A stretch of DNA of 64,000 bases from Sphingomonas bacterium (GTDB lineage Bacteria > Pseudomonadota > Alphaproteobacteria > Sphingomonadales > Sphingomonadaceae): contig NZ_JAQGKZ010000105.1 in assembly GCF_028289855.1 (NCBI RefSeq), positions 1-64,000 on the forward strand. Direction: 5' to 3'. Of the stretch, positions 61,389 through 64,000 are shown in pieces (the first letter of the stretch is position 1; each line of letters starts with the position of its first letter). Under the pieces are notes generated by a model. The model did no database searches. It saw nothing but the letters and a program-made list of their open reading frames with translations, and was not told where the DNA came from. The position numbers and the translations under genes are program-made.

Positions 61389-62488
61389 GCGATGATCCGC
61401 CGTTGTTGTTCGGCCATCGCGGGCGACAGTGGCAGATAACGCCCGTCGCGATTGACCGCCTGCTGCCCTTCCCGGCTGAGAATGTAGCGCAGGAACTCGC
61501 GCACTTTCGGGTCGATGCGCCCGTCGGGCGGTCGGTCGATCACCGCGGGCAGCGTACGCGCGAGCGGATAGCTCTGGTCGATCAGCGTCGTATCGCTCGC
61601 CGCGACGAACGGCCCCGCCGACATCACCGCCAACGGCAGCGCCTTCACCATCGGCCCGGCATAGCGGATATTCGATACCGCGATTCCCACCGGATCCTTG
61701 GCCAGCGCATCGAGGATTTGCTGCCCGTGGTCGTAGATGCGCCCGTCGGGATAAATGATGTGCGCATATTCGCGCAGCGCCGAGTTCCAGCGATGGCTGC
61801 CCATGAGCACGGCATTTCGCAGGTAGAAGCCGAAACTGTCGTCGATCGCCCAGCTGTACGGCACGATCGCGCGCTTCGCCCACCCGCCCGTCAGCCCTAG
61901 CTCGCCCCACGACCGCACGTTGCGCGTGCCGCGGCGATGTTCGGTGCCCAGGATCGCGTCGAGATCGGTCAGCGACAGGCGCGTGATCGGGTTGTCGCGG
62001 TGGACGAACACCATCTGCGCATAGTCGAAATTGCGCACGTCCATGCATCCGGTCATCAACTGGATGCCGGTCGGGGCATAGCCCTTGACCCGCTCGAACG
62101 CCTTGGCCGCATCGGGCAGGATTTCCTCGCCAAGGATCGCGATATCGCCGAGCCCATTGTACAGCGCCGGAATTCCCGACGAGGTACCGTAGAGATCATA
62201 TTCGAGCGACGCGCCGGGATGAAAGCGCGTGAAGTCCGCCCCCCATTGGTCGGTCAGATAGTGCATCCACGGCAGCTTACGGTTGCCGTGACCCCATAGC
62301 CGGATCGCGCCCGATACCGATTGCTCGGGCACGTAGCGCGGCATCGCCGCCGCGGCGCGTGCCGCCGGGCTGCCCGGAACGGCTGGACGTGGATCGATCT
62401 TCTGGTCGGCGGGCGTTAGGCGCTGGGCATAAGCGGGCCAGGCGAGCAACGCCGCGGTTCCACCGATGAAGGCGCGCCGCGCGATCAT
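61385..62488 (-). CDS. PstS-like periplasmic substrate-binding protein (4)
   Basis: A 367-residue paralogue. The N-terminus MIARRAFIGGTAALLAWPAYAQ has a twin-arginine-like RRAFIGG motif, so export may be via Tat. Core: GAIRLWGHGNRKLPWMHYLTDQWGADFTRFHPGASLEYDLYGTSSGIPALYNGLGDIAILGEE and RLSLTDLDAILGTEHRRGTRNVRSWGELGLTGGW, ending FLRYILSREGQQAVNRDGRYLPLSPAM. It overlaps protein 3 and the PepSY gene by four bases each. Proteins 2 and 4 share WGHG and GDIAILGEE-type motifs and form a pair. Confidence 0.84.
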   Translation of the reverse strand: MIARRAFIGGTAALLAWPAYAQRLTPADQKIDPRPAVPGSPAARAAAAMPRYVPEQSVSGAIRLWGHGNRKLPWMHYLTDQWGADFTRFHPGASLEYDLYGTSSGIPALYNGLGDIAILGEEILPDAAKAFERVKGYAPTGIQLMTGCMDVRNFDYAQMVFVHRDNPITRLSLTDLDAILGTEHRRGTRNVRSWGELGLTGGWAKRAIVPYSWAIDDSFGFYLRNAVLMGSHRWNSALREYAHIIYPDGRIYDHGQQILDALAKDPVGIAVSNIRYAGPMVKALPLAVMSAGPFVAASDTTLIDQSYPLARTLPAVIDRPPDGRIDPKVREFLRYILSREGQQAVNRDGRYLPLSPAMAEQQRRIIA

Positions 62489-63576
62489 GCGATTGCCCGC
62501 CCGGCACGCACACGCCGCTTGCGAAACCAGGTAATCGCTCCGGTGACGGCAAGGGTAGGCAGCGCGAGTCCCGCCAGCATCACGAGCAGTCGCCCGACCA
62601 CGCCGCCGACATCGCCAGTGTGCACCGAATAGATCGCGTCGGTCAGCCGGTTGGCGAGCGGCCCGCTGCGCGAATCATAGGCATCGACGATCGCGCCGTT
62701 CGCCGGATCGATCGCCAGTGTCGAAGTTCCTGCCCAGCGGCGACTGTCATCGGGCTGCAGCAGCCGAAAGAAATAGACCGGCGACTTGGCCGACGGCAGC
62801 GCGATGCGCACCAGCGTCGATCCGGGGAAACGCGTGCGCGCAACCGTATAGGCCTGTTCGGCCGACAGGCGGATTGCCGGCGGGCGGTCCTGCGATTTGG
62901 CTTTGTAAGCTGGACGATACCCCGCAGTCGATGCGAGCACGGCGCGCAATTGCGGCGCGAAGGCGAGATAGATGCCGGCGCTGACCATCACGAGCAGCGC
63001 GGGCACCGCGACGATGCCGACCAGCCGGTGCCAGCCCATCAGGCGCGCGCGCTCGGCGGGCAGCCGCGTCATGCGCGCCGCTGCGCGCCATTTCGCAAAC
63101 CAGCCGGCGTTCCACAAACCGATCAACAGCGACGCGAACAGGAACGACCCCGACGTGCCGACGATCAACAACCCCGAATCGCCGAGCAGCAGCGATTCGT
63201 GCAGCCGCAACAGCCAGCCCCAGGCCGCGCCGCCCGCCGGCAGCATTCCCCCGGGGTCACGGCGGTCGAGCACCGCGCCATTGCGGCCGTCGATCACCAA
63301 GGTTTGTTCGCCCTGCGCGCCTTGGTAGTAAGCGAGCAGCAGCATGGGATTGGGGCCGAAGCTTTCCAGCTTGGTCACCTTCGCGCCCGCCGCCGCGCTC
63401 GACCGGGCAATGAGCTTATCGAGCGGCACCAGGCGCGCGCCGCCCGGACGCGCCAATGCCGCATCCTGCAGGTCGCGGTTGAACACGAGGGTTGCGCCGC
63501 TGAGCCCTTGCAACGCCCAAAAGATGCCGAGCGCGATACCGAGCCACGTATGGACGCGGAGGAGTTGACGCTTCAC
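62485..63576 (-). CDS. PepSY-associated transmembrane protein
   Basis: A 363-residue inner-membrane protein with about four helices: VHTWLGIALGIFWALQGLSGATLVF, SGLLIVGTSGSFLFASLLIGLW, GWHRLVGIVAVPALLVMVSAGIYLAF and GRLLVMLAGLALPTLAVTGAITWFRKRR. Periplasmic PepSY regions follow helix 1 and helix 3. Such proteins accompany TonB-dependent receptors and metal or siderophore uptake, some acting as ferric reductases; HTW and LHES-type His could bind heme. The start is GTG at 63576 with GGGGG upstream; the track start 63633 lies in the upstream gene. Confidence 0.85.
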   Translation of the reverse strand: MKRQLLRVHTWLGIALGIFWALQGLSGATLVFNRDLQDAALARPGGARLVPLDKLIARSSAAAGAKVTKLESFGPNPMLLLAYYQGAQGEQTLVIDGRNGAVLDRRDPGGMLPAGGAAWGWLLRLHESLLLGDSGLLIVGTSGSFLFASLLIGLWNAGWFAKWRAAARMTRLPAERARLMGWHRLVGIVAVPALLVMVSAGIYLAFAPQLRAVLASTAGYRPAYKAKSQDRPPAIRLSAEQAYTVARTRFPGSTLVRIALPSAKSPVYFFRLLQPDDSRRWAGTSTLAIDPANGAIVDAYDSRSGPLANRLTDAIYSVHTGDVGGVVGRLLVMLAGLALPTLAVTGAITWFRKRRVRAGRAIA

Positions 63577-63595
63577 GATCAGCCCCCGGTCATGT

Positions 63596-64000
63596 TCATT
63601 TGTCGCTGTCGATCTTGCGGCGCTCGGCCGCAATCAATGCCGCGGTCAGCGGCAGCATCGTCGTATCACGATTGACCTCTTCCTGCGCCTCGCGGCTCAG
63701 GATGAAGCGCAGGAACTCGCGCACCCCGGGCGGCAGCTTCCCGTCCGCGCCGCGATTGGCGTAGAACCACATATTGTCGGTGAGCGGATAGCTATGGTCG
63801 CGCACCGCATCGATGCTCGCCGCGATGGTCCGACCGTCGGCCAGCCGGATCGGCATCGCGCGCGTGTTCGGGTCGATCCCGCGCAATGGCGCGAAATAGG
63901 CGATCGCCGCGCGGTTGCGGCCCAGCGCCTCGGCCATTTGCTGGTCGACGCTCACCAGCTTGCCGTCGCCGGTCGCGCTGATCGTGAATTGCCGCAAATG
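63596..64000 (-). CDS. PstS-like periplasmic substrate-binding protein (5), partial (5' end outside window)
   Basis: The C-terminal 135 codons of a fifth paralogue. The reading frame is open to the window edge; the track start is a TTG at 63997 that is almost certainly internal. It shows the shared end FLRFILSREAQEEVNRDTTMLPLTAALIAAERR and the domain feature DHSYPLTDNMWFYANRGADGKLPPGVREFL. It is 19 bases upstream of the PepSY gene. The signal peptide and ligand loop lie outside. Confidence 0.82.
   Translation of the reverse strand, partial: HLRQFTISATGDGKLVSVDQQMAEALGRNRAAIAYFAPLRGIDPNTRAMPIRLADGRTIAASIDAVRDHSYPLTDNMWFYANRGADGKLPPGVREFLRFILSREAQEEVNRDTTMLPLTAALIAAERRKIDSDK

Overview
The window is GC-rich chromosomal DNA from an alphaproteobacterium, most likely a sphingomonad (Sphingomonas or a close relative). 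The gene families point that way: UPF0262, DUF2849 and DUF934 beside sulfite reductase, a TonB system with two ExbD proteins, an imuA-imuB-dnaE2 mutagenesis cassette behind a GTTC-N7-GTTC LexA box, and dispersed CCCTTCGACAAGCTCAGGG and GTCATGCCGGACTTGATCCGG repeats. There is no CRISPR array, intact prophage or transposase. Nearly all the DNA is coding, with many 4-base ATGA overlaps between same-strand genes and several 4-base stop-stop overlaps between convergent genes.

Layout. 1-5 kb: an edge-truncated GH130-like glycosidase, an alpha/beta hydrolase, SelO and AstD. 5-6 kb: DUF465, a Bax-inhibitor-1/YbhL membrane protein and a zinc-ribbon protein behind a structured leader. 6.2-10.2 kb: a sulfate assimilation operon (cobA, DUF2849, cysI, DUF934, cysH). 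10.2-14 kb: dnaB, UPF0262, a GH25 lysozyme-like protein, cdd and dcd. 14.2-16.8 kb: tonB-exbB-exbD-exbD. 17-22.9 kb: folB, GNAT, DUF1285, NUDIX, CCA-adding enzyme and a GGDEF/EAL protein. 23-29.5 kb: parC, a permuted PEP/pyruvate-binding protein, a LysR regulator and hydrolases. 29.5-35 kb: a DUF4349 lipoprotein, purC, an acyltransferase, purS-purQ and a queuosine precursor transporter. 35-38.2 kb: tRNA-Arg(UCU), then a lipid/CoA cluster (racemase, SDR, thiolase). 38.4-41 kb: malate synthase G and a small secreted protein. 41-47 kb: the SOS cassette dnaE2-imuB-imuA. 47-53.2 kb: NAD synthase, small proteins, hydrolase, a lactate-oxidase-type flavoprotein and DUF6445.

53.2-57.7 kb holds the most unusual locus. 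A 566-base non-coding stretch with two kinds of repeat and a tRNA-like 3' half precedes a two-gene ATP-citrate-lyase-like operon. Its large subunit (903 aa) carries about 270 residues more than a usual AclA, and both ligand-binding motifs are altered. 57.7-64 kb: a membrane-anchored LuxR-type regulator, then a tightly overlapped minus-strand operon of five PstS-like solute-binding proteins (the last cut by the window edge) with one PepSY membrane protein and no ABC permease genes in view.

Other notable structure: dnaB changes base composition sharply between its N-terminal and helicase domains; an intergenic palindromic repeat sits in frame inside dnaE2; and the racemase gene next to tRNA-Arg has lost its usual C-terminus a few bases from the tRNA 3' end. 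Coordinates of CDS ends follow the supplied ORF track; starts were chosen from family N-termini, ribosome-binding sites and overlaps.
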